Source: Sternotherus odoratus (taxonomy: Eukaryota > Chordata > Testudines > Kinosternidae). Taken from it: a stretch of DNA of 64,000 nt. A program made the position numbers and the translations under genes. Positions 31,716 through 43,663 of the stretch are shown in pieces. The notes below the pieces were generated by a model. That model was not told the origin of the DNA. It searched no databases and saw only the letters and a program-made list of their open reading frames with translations. Numbering within the stretch: position 1 is the stretch's first letter; each line of letters begins with the position of its first letter. The DNA lies in assembly GCA_032164245.1 (NCBI GenBank), contig JAVMKO010000001.1, forward strand, positions 250,675,644 to 250,739,643. The letters are read 5' to 3'.

Positions 31716-34509
31716 CATATGGTACGTTTTCATTAGACACTGCTTAATTAAGGAAAACACTGACAGGGCCATACATATGGCAAGAGAGACCGCATCCATC
31801 ATCGGTCATCTTAGCACAAGCAACCACACTATTGTCATATTTCTTTAATATTCCTGTGGAAGGGAATAGATTTCACAGGACAGTCATAGGTACAGTCTTA
31901 CCAGTTAAGGAAGAAGTGTTTCACTTGCAATGGTAACTGCCTGCGTTTGCCATTCTCAACACTATACTGGTTATTCCCCCATTTCACACCTAGATATGCT
32001 TAAGGATTTCCAGACACTATCAGCAGCACTTGTGCTGACAAAAGAGAAGCCAGCAGCCTTCACCACACTGTCCTACTGTAGTGCTGAGTGCATAAATGAA
32101 CCCAAATGTGTTCTTCTCTTTGCAATCTGTGTTCCTTCTGTAACCCTGCTAATGTTGTTTTCTCCTTCCACTGTATGACAGCACTGAAGACAGCTGTGCA
32201 GATGAAGGACTTGTCAGCAATAGACAAGGGCAAAAAGCATTATAAACTGCTCAATGGAATACCTTCATCTTGCAGTCCCTGGCCATCTCAGCTTTTTTCA
32301 AGCTGGTTATTCTGGCTGGGATCAGGTCTGACTGAACCAGTCCAGTTTACATTGTCTTCTCAGTGAGGACAGAAAGGCACAAAAGTCAGAGCTGTTGTGA
32401 TTCAGCTGGTCCTCCGAACTTCCGTGCTTTGTGTTTGGGAATGGAAGTTTTGAGTAATTTCCAATCACAGCTGTCCCTACTGAGGGATAAGGGTGCTTCA
32501 GGATACTTTGAATGCACTGGAACAGCTGCAGGTCTAGGGTGCAGAGCGTCTCTGTGTGGAGTTCACTCCAACTGGAGTTTTCACTGAGTAACAACTGAGG
32601 GAAAACACTGAGCATTCAGCCATGTTGTCTCTGGCTGCTATGTACCTGCAAGTAAGGGGGGCACTTGTTGGGTGCTGAAGGATTATTTGTGGACGGTCAG
32701 GGCCTCCATGGATTCTGTCTTCTTAACTGTATAGGCAAACAAACAGCTTAACTATTTTTGAGATGGCGCTTGACAAACTCCTTAACAGGATTATATGTTG
32801 GGGTTGGCCTCTATGGCAGGAGATCCAATTCTGTGGCCTAGGAGCTCCCTTCCAGTCCGAAGTTCCAAACTGAGCTCCAGGCCCATTGACAAATGAGATA
32901 TTTCTATTAAAATCACCTAATTCTACATATATCACATAGGTCATTTCAAACCAAGCTTGAAAGTGCAAAGTCTATTTGAAGGACTAAATGCACCAAACTG
33001 TAATTCCGATTTTCATAAAATACAGTCAGTTTTGGCCAAGAAGTTGGCAAAATTGCATCAGAGCTCCAAAGAACTGGATAAACTTTGCCTGGCTCTGATT
33101 TGACCCCTCTGAATTTTTTCAGTATCCTGAAAAAAAGGCATTTTAGTAAAAAATATGTCCAGACCACTGACCAGAGTGACAGTCTGGAGCAGTTCAAAAC
33201 AATTAAGTTATTACACCTTAGAAGTGCTGTACATTACATGCAAGTGCTTAGCCAGACTTATTAGAGTGCCCCAGAACCATTCTGGGGAATTGTTCCCTCC
33301 TCACACCCTGCACCAAGGTGGCACATAATAGCAACAACTGGAGGTGGAGGGTGTGAGGAAATACACTTTTAAACTGGGAGGAAACCGGTATTAGAGTGGT
33401 GGAAAGATTAAAATCTGAAGGGCTAAATTTGCTCTCACTTACTAGTTTAAACCAACGGTCAAGCCATTCTAATCAATGAAGCTACAGAGATTTGAAGCCA
33501 GGGTTGAGGAGAGCAGAATCAAACCCGCAGTTTCTTGAAACTGAAGATGTGGCTTCTGTACTCTAACTTCTCATTTCTGAGAAGAGAAAGATTTGAGTCT
33601 TTAGCAATAACAAAACAGGGTTACTGCTTAAACACTGCCAGCTGTGACTCCTAGCTATTGCTCAGTAAGCAAGGCAGGTTCACTGGCAAGCATGCTATTC
33701 AAAGGTGATATAAGGTATTGATTTCTCTCCAAGGTACCTTAATTACACAGTTCAGAGTATTGAAAACAAGAACATCCTTGATGTTACCAACAGCCCAAGA
33801 TCATGGTTGGCTAAAAAAGAAACCATCTGCAGTTCAGTGCTGTTTGAATACAATTCCTGATGTATTCCTCAGAAAACAGACAAAATCATTATCAGCAACA
33901 TGCTTTTCATCTAATTGGCTGAAGTGATATACAAGCACCTACTTTTCCTGTTATTTTCTCATACTATTTATGGTTTCGTGCCTCATGTGCCAGAGTGGAT
34001 AACCTGCCTATAAAGTGACTTTAATTCATAGCATCTTAAAAATATCCTAGAGATGCCAATCTAATTAGGCTGAAACAAGGTGACTCTCTGATATATCATT
34101 CTGTTCTGATTAACAATAAAGCTGCCTCATGTTGTTGTCTGACATTAATACTAAGGTGTCTTTGTCAGAGTTATAAGTTCCTGAATGCGCTGCAATTTCT
34201 TTCTAGTCTTTGGGTGTACAGTCATAAATATGCAGTTGATTCTCTCTTCATCAGTCGCCTGATTACTTAGAAAAATTATCAGAAAATAGCAACTTATGTA
34301 TTTTCAGAAATATACTGTTTTGTGTAGGCCCAGCTCCTTAGCTGAGGTGAATCAGTAGAGCTCCACTGCTTGTTTTGTTCTTCATAAAAAAGAAAATGAA
34401 TATTTTTTTCCCACTGCAATTGTGAGAAATTGGGGTTTTCTATCATCTAGAGTGTCAAATCAGTGTGTCTTCCATAGGATGTCACAGAAGCGACCCTATG
34501 GACACATCA
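31716..34509. other. Mostly unique non-coding stretch
   Basis: No recognisable transposon ends, protein domains or RNA genes. Frames up to about 97 codons lack motifs. Confidence 0.5.
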
Positions 34510-34602
34510 AGGCCTTGCAAGACACAAGTTCTATTCCTGCCACAAACTCTCTGCATGAGCTTATGCAAGACACTTAAACTCCATGTGCCTCAGCTTCCTT
34601 AC
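34510..34602 (+). mobile_element. MIR SINE fragment cut by a miniature element
   Basis: Contains acaagttctattcctgcc, gcaagacacttaaactcc and gtgcctcagcttccttac, the first half of MIR. It stops where the multi-hairpin element begins at 34604. The rest of MIR is not clear beyond 34896. Confidence 0.65.
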
Positions 34603-34603
34603 T

Positions 34604-34896
34604 TAGGGCTGGTCTTCACTACCCGCCGCATCGTCGGGTAGCGATCGATCTGTTAGTGATTGATTTCTCGCGTCTCATGAAGACACAAGAAATCAATCGC
34701 CCGCAGCGCTCCCATCGACTCCGGAACTCCAGCTTGCCGGGAGGCACAAGCTGGAGTCGACGGGGGGAGCGCGCCGCCAACTGCCTCTGCCGTGAGGATG
34801 GCAGATAAGTTGGCTGGAGATACGCAAACTTCAGCTACGTGATTCATGTAGCTGAAGTTGTGTATCTGCAGTCGATCCCCCCCGGTAATGAGGACA
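34604..34896 (+). mobile_element. GC-rich multi-hairpin miniature element, copy 2
   Basis: Starts tagggctggtcttcactacc and has ttgatttctcgcgtc with gacacaagaaatcaatcg, and ctccagcttgccggg with cacaagctggagtcgacggg. It ends near gatcccccccggtaatgagg. Same orientation as the copy at 389-681 and opposite to 60379-60656. A minus-strand frame of 86 codons within it is shared in part with copy 1, but this is repeat sequence and not a gene. Confidence 0.75.
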
Positions 34897-35064
34897 GAAA
34901 ATGCAGCTAACACTTACCTACTAAAGAGCCTTCAGTCTAAATGACTATCTGAAAATCAGTGTTACCCTCCAATAGAAAGAGCTACAGACATGCAAGGATG
35001 TACTCTGCCTTTCAGTGCAACATTCCATGCTGTGAGAGGGTCCCTCTCTCAAGGTGCATTTTTA

Positions 35065-35570
35065 CTTTCCCAGCTAAGAATTACAAAGCACTTCACAAAT
35101 ATTAATGGATTAAACTTCACCGCAGCCCTGCGAGGTAGAAAAGAATCATTATCCTCTGACAGTCAGGAGACTACACCACAGCTGGGAGGTGGGATTCCTG
35201 CACAGGTAGACAGAGATGTGCTAGCTCTGCTTGAGCCGGTGTACTAAAAATAGCAGTGAGGCCACAGTGGTGCAATCAGTGGCTCAGACTAGCCACCTGC
35301 GTACAATCCCACCTGACTGCCTGGGTATATACTCTGGCAGTTAGCCCGAGCCACCCTGGCCTTAGAGCACTAGCTCAAGCAGAGCTAGCATATGTCTACT
35401 CACACTGGGACACACATCCGATAGGTGCTGTGTAGACATACCTGTAACCAGCGAGGATATGTACATTTGTCCAAGTTCACTCAAGAAGGCTGTTGCAGAA
35501 CAAGAATAGAGTCCACATCTCCTGAGTTCCCAACCAGTGCTTAACCATAAGACCCTCCTCCTCCTAAGAA
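35065..35570 (-). mobile_element. MIR SINE split by a palindromic element
   Basis: The left part (to about 35165) has caaagcacttcacaaat and gcagccctgcgaggtagaa, the MIR 3' region in minus orientation. The right part (from 35444) has ttgtccaagttcactcaag and ctcctgagttcccaaccag, the MIR 5' region. Between them sits the miniature element 35166-35443, so the parts belong to one MIR. Confidence 0.75.
35166..35443. mobile_element. Palindromic miniature element within MIR
   Basis: Strong long-range symmetry: cacagctgggaggtgggatt near the left, agatgtgctagctctgcttg mirrored by caagcagagctagcatatg, and the right end tgtgtagacatacct. The centre has gactagccacctgcg and gttagcccgagccaccc. It belongs to the 'tatgtctac' palindromic family. 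Non-coding. Confidence 0.78.
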
Positions 35571-36489
35571 GCGCATGTGCAAAGTCTGTACGTTTGGAAA
35601 CAGAAAACTCACCCAAATGCATCAGAAAAGTGTTAGCTATTGCTACTATTTTCACTGTCACTAACCTCAAAGGAATTGGCTGGATTATGCGTTGTTCCCC
35701 ACCTCCCCAATGCTAAAGATTGAGAAGGGAGGAGCAGAATTGCTTCAATAAACTTTCATTTTGTTCTCTAATCTGGGTTGACATAGGGCACCAGGGACAT
35801 AACATCACTGTCTCCCTGTAAAGCTCTGTTGTATTAAAGATTAATGCACCTGCCACACTGCATAGGAAATCACAATCTAATTGAGTGCTGTGTGCAAAAC
35901 AGGCATTCTATGCAAGATCTGCCTCTTAAAAGAGCTATAAACTTTAATGAACTGTGTATCTTATATGTCTGTTTATGTGTCTATTGATTTATCTATCCAT
36001 CCACCAAAAAATTAAGCAGCAGCTAGAGTGTGCTCAGATGCAAGAGCAGTAATTCTGTGTCCCTGGGCTCTGATTCTCTCAGGGACTATTATCCTGGCGT
36101 TCCACACAATTCTGTGACAGCGCCTGCAAAATGAAGAACCTAAGTACAGAAGTACAGAACAGTTAGATGATTTCGAGTGGGGGGATGAAATGAAGTACAG
36201 AACAGTTAGATGATTTTGAGTGGGGGGGATGAATGATGCCCACTACCTATACAGGTAACAGAAACTACTACATCAGCAATGAATAATGACAACTTGCCTT
36301 TTAGGGAAAGCTTTCCGATAAACTCCTGGGAAGTTTCTTGTTCAGTTTTACTAAACTGAGGCCAAAATTGGCTGCAATTTCCATATAGGGAACTCACAAT
36401 TACAGCAGTTGAACAGCAACCTAATCCGTGGGCATAGTGACTGTAACTGTGCAAGCAAATCATGTAGGAGAGAGGAAGGAGGCACGAGC
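35571..36489. other. Non-coding stretch with a tandem duplication
   Basis: Apart from the duplication at 36150-36235 nothing is recognised. Confidence 0.5.
36150..36235. repeat. 43-bp tandem duplication
   Basis: The unit starting aagtacagaacagttagatg and running through gagtggggggatgaa occurs twice with a 43-base period, differing by a C/T change and the length of a G-run. Confidence 0.88.
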
Positions 36490-36860
36490 AGAGACTTGGG
36501 TTTAAGTCTTTGCTCTTATTGAAATTTACTGCATGATCTTGGGGAAATCACTTAGGACCAGACTTCTAAAGGTCTGTAGGTGCATATAGATGCAGATTGG
36601 TGCTGAGGGGATTTGAAGACTTCAAACTCCAATTGAAATCAATGGGAAATAGGTGCCTATCATCATTGAGCACTTTTGAAAATCCCCTTAGGCAACTAAA
36701 TACCTTTCAAAATCTGGCCCAGGTCTCTCTCTCTGCCTCATTTCTCCATTTGTGAAATGGGAAGAGCGGGGGCAGGGTTGCAGCATTTACTTATCTCACA
36801 GCGGTGTTGTGAGGACACATACCTTAAAGAGTGTGCGGTGCTCAGATACTCTAGTAACAG
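36490..36860 (+). mobile_element. MIR SINE split by a palindromic element
   Basis: The left part has gacttgggtttaagtctt and tgatcttggggaaatcactt. The right part resumes with ctctctgcctcatttctcc, then tttgtgaaatgggaagag and ttgtgaggacacataccttaa. The MIR core is interrupted exactly between 'cactta' and 'ctctctgcctca' by the element at 36555-36720. Confidence 0.85.
36555..36720. mobile_element. Palindromic miniature element within MIR
   Basis: Ends ggaccagacttctaaagg and acctttcaaaatctggccc are inverted repeats. The middle has aattgaaatcaatgggaaat, a near-palindrome, and gtgcatatagatgcagattgg mirrored by shorter pieces. AGG lies at both borders, a possible 3-bp duplication. Confidence 0.72.
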
Positions 36861-37434
36861 AGGGTCATACAGTACTTAAGGTAGAGATATACCAATACGA
36901 TAATTTGAGAGGGCTTATCATAGAATTTTCTGGGCCATTCAAACTCGTGTGTGTGTCCGTGTGTGTGTATTTGTGTAATAAAGCAAACATTTACATATGC
37001 TTTGTTCTTAATATTCTGGGATTTCAACTTTATTAAATCAAGGGGGGGAACATACTGGGACTGATTTTTCAAAACAACACACTTATGGTTGCTTGTGCAA
37101 ATAAACACACACAGCTGCTTACCTTATTGGTGTGTTCCATCATTTTGACTGTGTTTAAATCAGTTATAGGCTTATGCAAATTGTTGGCTGTAGATTCCTG
37201 TCATACACAAACAGCTGTGCCAAAATGAGGGGAGTTAATGGTAGAACTTTGGCAGCTTCTTAAGATATTGAGCCAAAGCCCGGCTCTCTTCCCGCTCTGC
37301 CCTGCCCCACATTGTGGTCTGAGGGGAAAAGGGAGGCTAGTGACTTTAAAGATTAAAGTGCAGGGCAAGGTTTGACCAGGAAAAAGCACCTGCTCAGGGA
37401 AATGCCCCACTTGAGGATTCTGAAGCTTTCTGGG
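36861..37434. other. Non-coding stretch with a GT tract
   Basis: A broken (GT)n tract at about 36945-36977. Otherwise no recognised feature. Confidence 0.5.
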
Positions 37435-37442
37435 GTGCCAAG

Positions 37443-37557
37443 CAGGGCGCTGAAACAATTTGAATAGTGGGGGTGCTGAGAGCCATTGAACCAAACTGTA
37501 AACCCTGCAGATGATAGAAACTACTTCAACCCAGCACCCCTAGTCCCAGCGCCTATG
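37443..37557. mobile_element. hAT-like miniature element with near-perfect target duplication
   Basis: Left end cagggcgctgaaac and right end tcccagcgcctatg are inverted in the block GCGCTG/CAGCGC. Flanks gtgccaag (37435-37442) and gtgccatg (37558-37565) match at 7 of 8 bases. The 115-bp body has gggggtgctgagagccattg and a mirrored cagcacccctagt. Confidence 0.75.
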
Positions 37558-37565
37558 GTGCCATG

Positions 37566-40500
37566 TGTAGGTGGAGATGAGCCCCAGCCAGACTTAACTT
37601 GTCCCTGTGTAGAATTTCCCCCAACAGGCTATTTATACCTTGTGTAACAGCTATAACCTTAATGTACACAGCGGGGATGACACGTAACTGACAATGTGGG
37701 GGGCATAATTTAAAGGCTCTGGTGGTATGCAGGGCAGGGCATATAAACCCTGGCAGAAGTCTGAGGGGGGAAAGAACGTGAGGTCACATGACCTGCCCCG
37801 TGCCACCCACCCGGCATCACCTCAGGTACACCGTAGATACTGGGCCAGACTCTCCATGTCTTTGTACCTTGTGTGATCACTCTCACCTGCGCCAGTTGTA
37901 TGTAAAATGCTGCCCAGCAAGTGAAAAAATGACTACATGAGATGCAATGCCAGGGAATTCAGACCAAGTATCATGGTCTGTTCCCAGTCTCCAGTAAAAC
38001 ACCTGAAGGGCAGAACAGATTAGTAACTTTCCGTCCCTCATCACCATCCCTTAGATTTCCTTGGCTTTCTGAGGCCATTTCTCTTATCTCAAAGGCTGTT
38101 TGAGCGGAATTTCTATTTTTCCCTCCCTTGCTCCCTACAGCCTCTGGAGTTTAGCTTAGGAGGTTTCTTATCTTGGTTTCTTAATTGAAATTTCTCTCTC
38201 CTGTCTCTTCCACACATACACTTGAACAAATGTGCTGAAAAATGAACAAGACAAAATGTAAAGGGGATGGAAATTTGTGTTACATAATAGGCTGGATAGA
38301 CCAACAGGATCTACTCATTCATGTTAGGTCTTTATAAAGCATAAATCATTGTCATTTGTAGGGAGATAGTATGGATATTGTTTTATTTTTCAAATGCTAA
38401 TGAAGAAACCTCTGTAATATGAACCAAGTTTTCAGCCTCTAGTGAAGCAGGTAAGCTCAAAACATATCTCTCACCCACCTACACCCCCAGATTTTCTTTC
38501 TGTAACACCACATTTTCACACACAAATTGGGTGATTTCATGTACCAGTCAGTAATTAGGCACGCAACTGCCTAAAATTTGCACTTCAGTTGAGACCACTC
38601 ATCACTGAAAATGTAATCCTGATGCTCATTCTTTGCCGATTTTCAAAGTTTAAGAAATAGTTCTAGTGATAATTACTGGATTTCTATATTTAAAAAAACC
38701 TGGTTCTTCATAAATACAGGACAGTGCTCTTAGCTAAATATTTTTATAAATATCTAAATATAAATGATTTTATAAAAATTTAGGAATCATAACTGGAACT
38801 CTTGGTTAATATTTTTTTTTAAATTAAACTGAGTAAGAGGCACTATCTACTTGTAAACACTCAGACAGTGGCACTTCCAGACTGCAAGAAAAATGAATGC
38901 ATGGAATGCAAGAGATGTCTGTCATCTCCAAAGCTTTAAAATAAAATTTGCAAGGATTTGGTCTTGTATATTTTAGGTTGAACTTTTAATTCACAGCATC
39001 CTAAAGGAGATAGGATGAGTTTTCTGAAGTCTGTTTGCTCCTGAATTCCTCGTACATTCAAACCTTTCTATAATAATTCAATAATAGTTTGCAGAGCAAA
39101 GCAGTTACACAATCATGCCCTAAATTGCTAGAGTTGGTTTGTTGAAATCTACCCATCTGTCAATGAGATTTTTTCCCCCCAAATCACTTATTTTGTGGAC
39201 CTTAGAAACAGAGGGCCCCATTGTTAGCTGGTCTAAATCAGCAGACCGGGGATCTAGCCCATTATTTCTATTCTTCTAGGAGGGTATTACTTACCATAAG
39301 GATTTGAAAAATAAGATTATATAGACTCACTTAACCGTCTCTGATGATTTTAACAAGAACTGAAAAACCACTTTACAATTGCCTCACTTTGTCTACGACA
39401 AAAGTTACTTATGCTGCAATACTATCAACTGATGTTTTATTGGCACACGGCCACAACCATGTAGAAAGGTAGATCGATAGATGGATAATTCATTACCTAC
39501 ATCAGAGATGAGCAGAGATAAGCAGATAAGATAGTAGAGCACCACAAAATCCACTAAAACTCTGGCAAGACAGACATTGGAGGGGTTGGGTTCTATTCCT
39601 GGGTGGGGGGTGACATCAGGAGGGTCTGGTCCTGCACCCACAGGTGTGACATGGGGGAGGAGAGTGGGCCTGCCCCAAACTCATCCTGCAGTGATAGCTC
39701 CTGTTCCAAAGGGGCGAGGCTCAGCTCCATGATCCAGCCCACTGGCTCTCACGGTGAAGATTAGAAAGAACCCACCACAATGTCACATGACATGCATCCG
39801 GGCTCAGGCAGGGTTCTCCGCCTACGATGCCCTGCTCCCTTCTTGACCCGGGTTTCGCCTGCCAAGCGGCTGTGACAGGCCAAATAAAGGAATCTGGTGG
39901 TCCAGAGGCCTGGGCTGCCAGGATTCCATTCCTGATCTACATCAAGTGTTAAGCCAGCTTTACCACTTGCAAATGATGCTCTCTGGTCTTCATTCTTTGG
40001 CCCTTCAAACTCTAATGAATGAAGGTGTAGATAGATTTAGTCCATAAATCAATCCCCTTCTGAAACAAAGCAGTTCCTTTATTAAAGGCTTTCTAAGGGG
40101 AACATTTAATGTATCACATAATGATAAAATCCTTTTGCTTAGCAAATAATACACATTTCCAGAACTGGTCCAAGCTCAGATTTATTGACAATGGGTATCG
40201 ACTGTATAGGCACCATATTTATCTTTGCTTACTTTTTAAAACTGGATGAAACAGGAATGGAAAGGTGTTTGGTGAAAAGAAATCTTTCTTTAAAATATTT
40301 CATGCTTTATTGGTGAATGAAATTGAGTTTTTATGGGCATGTGGATATCTTTACTATTATGTTGACATGTACCATTGGGTCATGGATGTGACAGGTACAG
40401 GGACATGCACCTTCAGTGCATGTTCTCTCAGGCACAGTGCTCAGAGACTGGGGAGGTGAGAATACTCCATAGCTCTACTGCCTTTTGGAGAAATAAGGAA

Positions 40501-41279
40501 TGAGTCCCCTAGGCCAAACGGGTCACTGTTTTTTTCCCCTCAGGAGTGTCAATGAGGATTGGACACTATGGAATTTAGGTAGAAGCTGAGTTTCAATTTA
40601 AACTAGGAGATTGACCTTTGGAAGCGAGATGCAATTAGACGGTATAAGATTTAGATCCCATAGGACTGTGCATGCACATATGGGGCCAAACTGGGGCTGT
40701 CTTGTGTGGGTGCCTATAGGGGGCTTCTCCCCCACTAATGCAGCCGCACAGGAAACAGCCCTAAAGTAATGCCAGTGTGGGATTGGGGTAAGTGATGCTG
40801 CCATTTGCATGGAACATCTCAAGGAGAACCTATCTGGGCTTGTCCTGCCACAGCTGGACCAGGAAGGAATGCCCACCGCACTCAGACGCTTGGTTACTTT
40901 AAAAACAAAATTAACAGTGAATAAGAGGCACTATCCACTTGTAAGCTAGTCTCACAGAATTCCTGGCTGGGACAGGATGTTGAAATCCCGGCAATCTCGT
41001 GGAAAAATCATTTTTATGAGATTTTGATCATTCAAGGGGTTTGGATTCAATATTTTGGATTTTCATCCACAGCCAAACTTTGATGATCAAAAATTCCTGT
41101 TTACAAAAATCCTGTGCTGGTGAGCTGTAAGCACAACAACAAATCCAGAATGCTGGATGTTTCATGGTCCAGGAAACAAGCCTTGCCAAGCCAACCTGCC
41201 CTCTCCCCCCTCCCCCCCGCCCCCCCCGCTTCAGGAATCCCCAGGGGATTGAAAGCTAATCATATTCAGTATACTAGTG
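37566..41279. other. Mostly unique, AT-rich non-coding stretch
   Basis: Bases about 38340-39140 are strongly AT-rich. A GC-richer block at about 39780-39900 ends with gacaggccaaataaaggaat, a polyadenylation-like signal, and could be a worn LTR end, but I cannot show it. A C-rich tract at 41201-41229. No genes or clear repeats. Confidence 0.45.
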
Positions 41280-41395
41280 CCTAATGGCCAGCCAAGAGTG
41301 CAGCTGCGTTGTCCTAGGCACCGTACAAACACAGAGTAGTAGATGGTCCCTGCCCCCAAGTAGTTTACAGTCTAAATACACAAGAAGCCACAGAA
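41280..41395 (-). repeat. Old LINE-like repeat fragment
   Basis: Has tcctaggcaccgtacaaac and tggtccctgcccccaagtag, the minus-strand form of a common vertebrate repeat related to the motif at about 15535-15560. Confidence 0.4.
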
Positions 41396-41425
41396 TGGGG
41401 GAAAAGCTATCATACACAAGCAGAG

Positions 41426-41547
41426 TAGGGTGACCAGATGTCCCGATTTTACAGGGACAGTCCCGATTTTTGGGTCTTTTTCTTATATAGGCTCCTATTA
41501 CTTCCCACCCCATCCCGATTTTTCACACTTGCTGTCTGGGCACCCTA
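41426..41547 (+). mobile_element. Small hAT-type miniature element with 8-bp target duplication, copy 2
   Basis: It begins tagggtgaccagatgtcccg and ends gtctgggcacccta. Flanks are a perfect aagcagag at 41418-41425 and 41548-41555. The interior has ttcttatataggctcctatt. Opposite orientation to 11413-11526, same family. Confidence 0.92.
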
Positions 41548-41636
41548 AAGCAGAGTGAACAATATGACGGAAGTGCTGCTCTCTGGAGCCATTCAATGGG
41601 AATTCTTGTTCAAATTCATGCATTCAACAGCCTGGT

Positions 41637-42050
41637 GGATCATTGTGATCATATAGTCTGACCCCCTTCATAACACAGCCCATAGACCAGCGGTTCTCAA
41701 ACTGGGGGTGATTCCTGGGGGGGAGGGTCATGAGCTCCCTGTGCCGCTGAAGTGCCGCATTCGGCGGCTTTTCGACGGACATGTCCACTTCAGAGTGTCC
41801 TCCGAAAAGCTGCCGAAGTGAAAGTTTCCGGTTTTGGTGGCTTTTCGGTGGACACCGTGACGCGCTAGGCATGTCTCCCGAAATACCGCAAACACCGGAA
41901 GTGTTCGGCTTGGTGGCATTTTGGCAGACACATAAGGGCCGCAGCAACCTGCAGGGATGAGAAAAAGGGCCACCGACCGAACAAGTTTGAGAACCGCCAC
42001 CATAGACCTTCCTCAAAATCATTCCTGTTTGAATTGGAGCATAAGAACCC
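41637..42050 (-). mobile_element. CR1 3' fragment with a hAT element inside
   Basis: Before the insert: gtggatcattgtgatcatat, agtctgaccccc. After it: cttcctcaaaatcattcctg. Together they form a CR1 tail in minus orientation, of the subfamily seen at 16505-17497. Only about 100 bp of CR1 is left around the 312-bp insert. Confidence 0.7.
41688..41999. mobile_element. hAT-type non-autonomous element with 8-bp target duplication
   Basis: Ends cagcggttctcaaactgggg and caagtttgagaaccgcca are inverted repeats. A perfect ccatagac flanks it at 41680-41687 and 42000-42007. The interior has repeats of 'ttcggcggcttttcg' type. The same TIR type bounds the element at 51142-51487. The minus-strand frames of 91-132 codons here are products of the repeat. 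Confidence 0.92.
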
Positions 42051-43280
42051 CATAAAACACTCTCTTAACTGCATAGTGACAAAGCAGGCTGGAAGAAAGA
42101 AGGAACAGAGTAGCAAGCATGCCTGTGCTCACCACATGTCCATGGTCAGCTTCACAAGGTTTGTTGTCATTAGATTGCTCAAATGGGATTAAGACCATTG
42201 TAGTTCTTGATCGAAAGGCCATTTTTCCCTAATGGAGGTGAATCTGGAATAACACGGATGATTTAGCGCTGGAGTGGAGTCAGGTTTTACCTTGACAATG
42301 TCTCTTTAACCAAAGCACTTGTAATACAGTAAAACCCAAGAGTTCCTTGTATCCTCCAATGTCCCAACTGAAATTTCATAAGAAGAAATCCATCGTTCCA
42401 TGACATTTATAGATGAATTATAAAAAGAACCATATTGCAGGTTATTTGATTTATTGTTGATTCTTTGGGCAGCACTTAACAGAGTAATGGAGGAATGTGA
42501 TTTGGAAATACACTGGAGAGGGATTCATCTGAGTTCTGGCAGCATCAAGTTTCATCCAATTTGAAGGTATTTTCACTCTTTTTGGACATTGTAACTAGCT
42601 GGGATTATTATCAAATTTCATTTTGCTGAATCTCTGTAAAGCTGAGAACTAGTGAAAATAAATTTAATGGCAGGGACTTTTCCTTCATTTCTACTCACAT
42701 GAAGCTTTCAGTTATTTCAGTATAATTTGTTTCTTTCTTTCCCTGGGATCCCTTTCTGTTTGCAAGGATTACATATAAAGACCAAAGCTTTGGGGATATG
42801 GGAACATATGCAATAGCAAGGCATGCAGCAGTGATCAGCAGAAGGGAGCCATTATCTAATTCACCAAAGAACGGTCTTTTCTTATCTAAGGCAGATCTAA
42901 CATATTGGCTGTGTCATATGTAATGTTGGCCTGAAGCGAGCCTGCCGCTCTATCCAAGAAGTGTAGATCTTCTTTACTCTGAGTAGCTGAATTCTGAATT
43001 TTTTAGAACTTAGTTCGCCATGTGTTTATTGTAGCCTGGAGTTGCTACAGCTGAGGCCAACAGCAGTTCAAATTCCAGAAACCACCCCATTTATGTGACA
43101 GCTGCCACTTCGGTCAACACACTAGGACCACATTGCCAAATGCATGAGCTGCTACAGCTTGAGCTAAAGCTTCCTATGTAGGGCTGCAACCCACTCATAT
43201 CCTCTGTGGATTGGACACAGACGGGGGACCTGTAACCCGCACACACCCTGTACTGGGTTATATAACATATAATGCAAACT
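42051..43280. other. Non-coding stretch without identified features
   Basis: AT-rich, no repeats or domains recognised. Confidence 0.5.
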
Positions 43281-43353
43281 GGACCACGTTCCCAGCTGGT
43301 GTAAATTGGCATTGAAATCAGTGGAGTGACCCCAATGTACACCACCTGGAAAC
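43281..43353. mobile_element. Short palindromic miniature element
   Basis: Arms cccagctggtgtaaattggc and ccaatgtacaccacctgg are near reverse complements around gaaatcagtggag. This is a known kind of small palindromic turtle repeat. Confidence 0.6.
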
Positions 43354-43663
43354 AGGGCTCAGTTGGGCCTGTTTTCCACAGCAGATCACTTCACTATCCA
43401 GGGGAAAGAATGTGCTTCCTTTCATAGGAGGTGCCATACAGTGTGCCCTTTGCTACTGAGGTGTGAAGAGTACAGTGGACAAATGTCCCTAAATACTGGA
43501 AATGTCCCAGCATCCCCATCAATTACACAAAGGTGAAGGTATTGCCCAAGGCTTTGTAAACTGAGCCAATGAAAGGCCTGTGGAATGAATATATATTTCA
43601 AGGACCTCTCCCCTAACAGACCCAGCACAAGTGGGGCTCCTGTCCTCTGCTCTCCAGGTCACC

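Noticed and set aside
39780..39900. LTR end with aataaa
   Set aside because: No terminal dinucleotides or flanking repeat could be assigned.
41624..42022. 132-codon minus-strand frame
   Set aside because: Spans the hAT element in a CR1 tail and has no protein motif.
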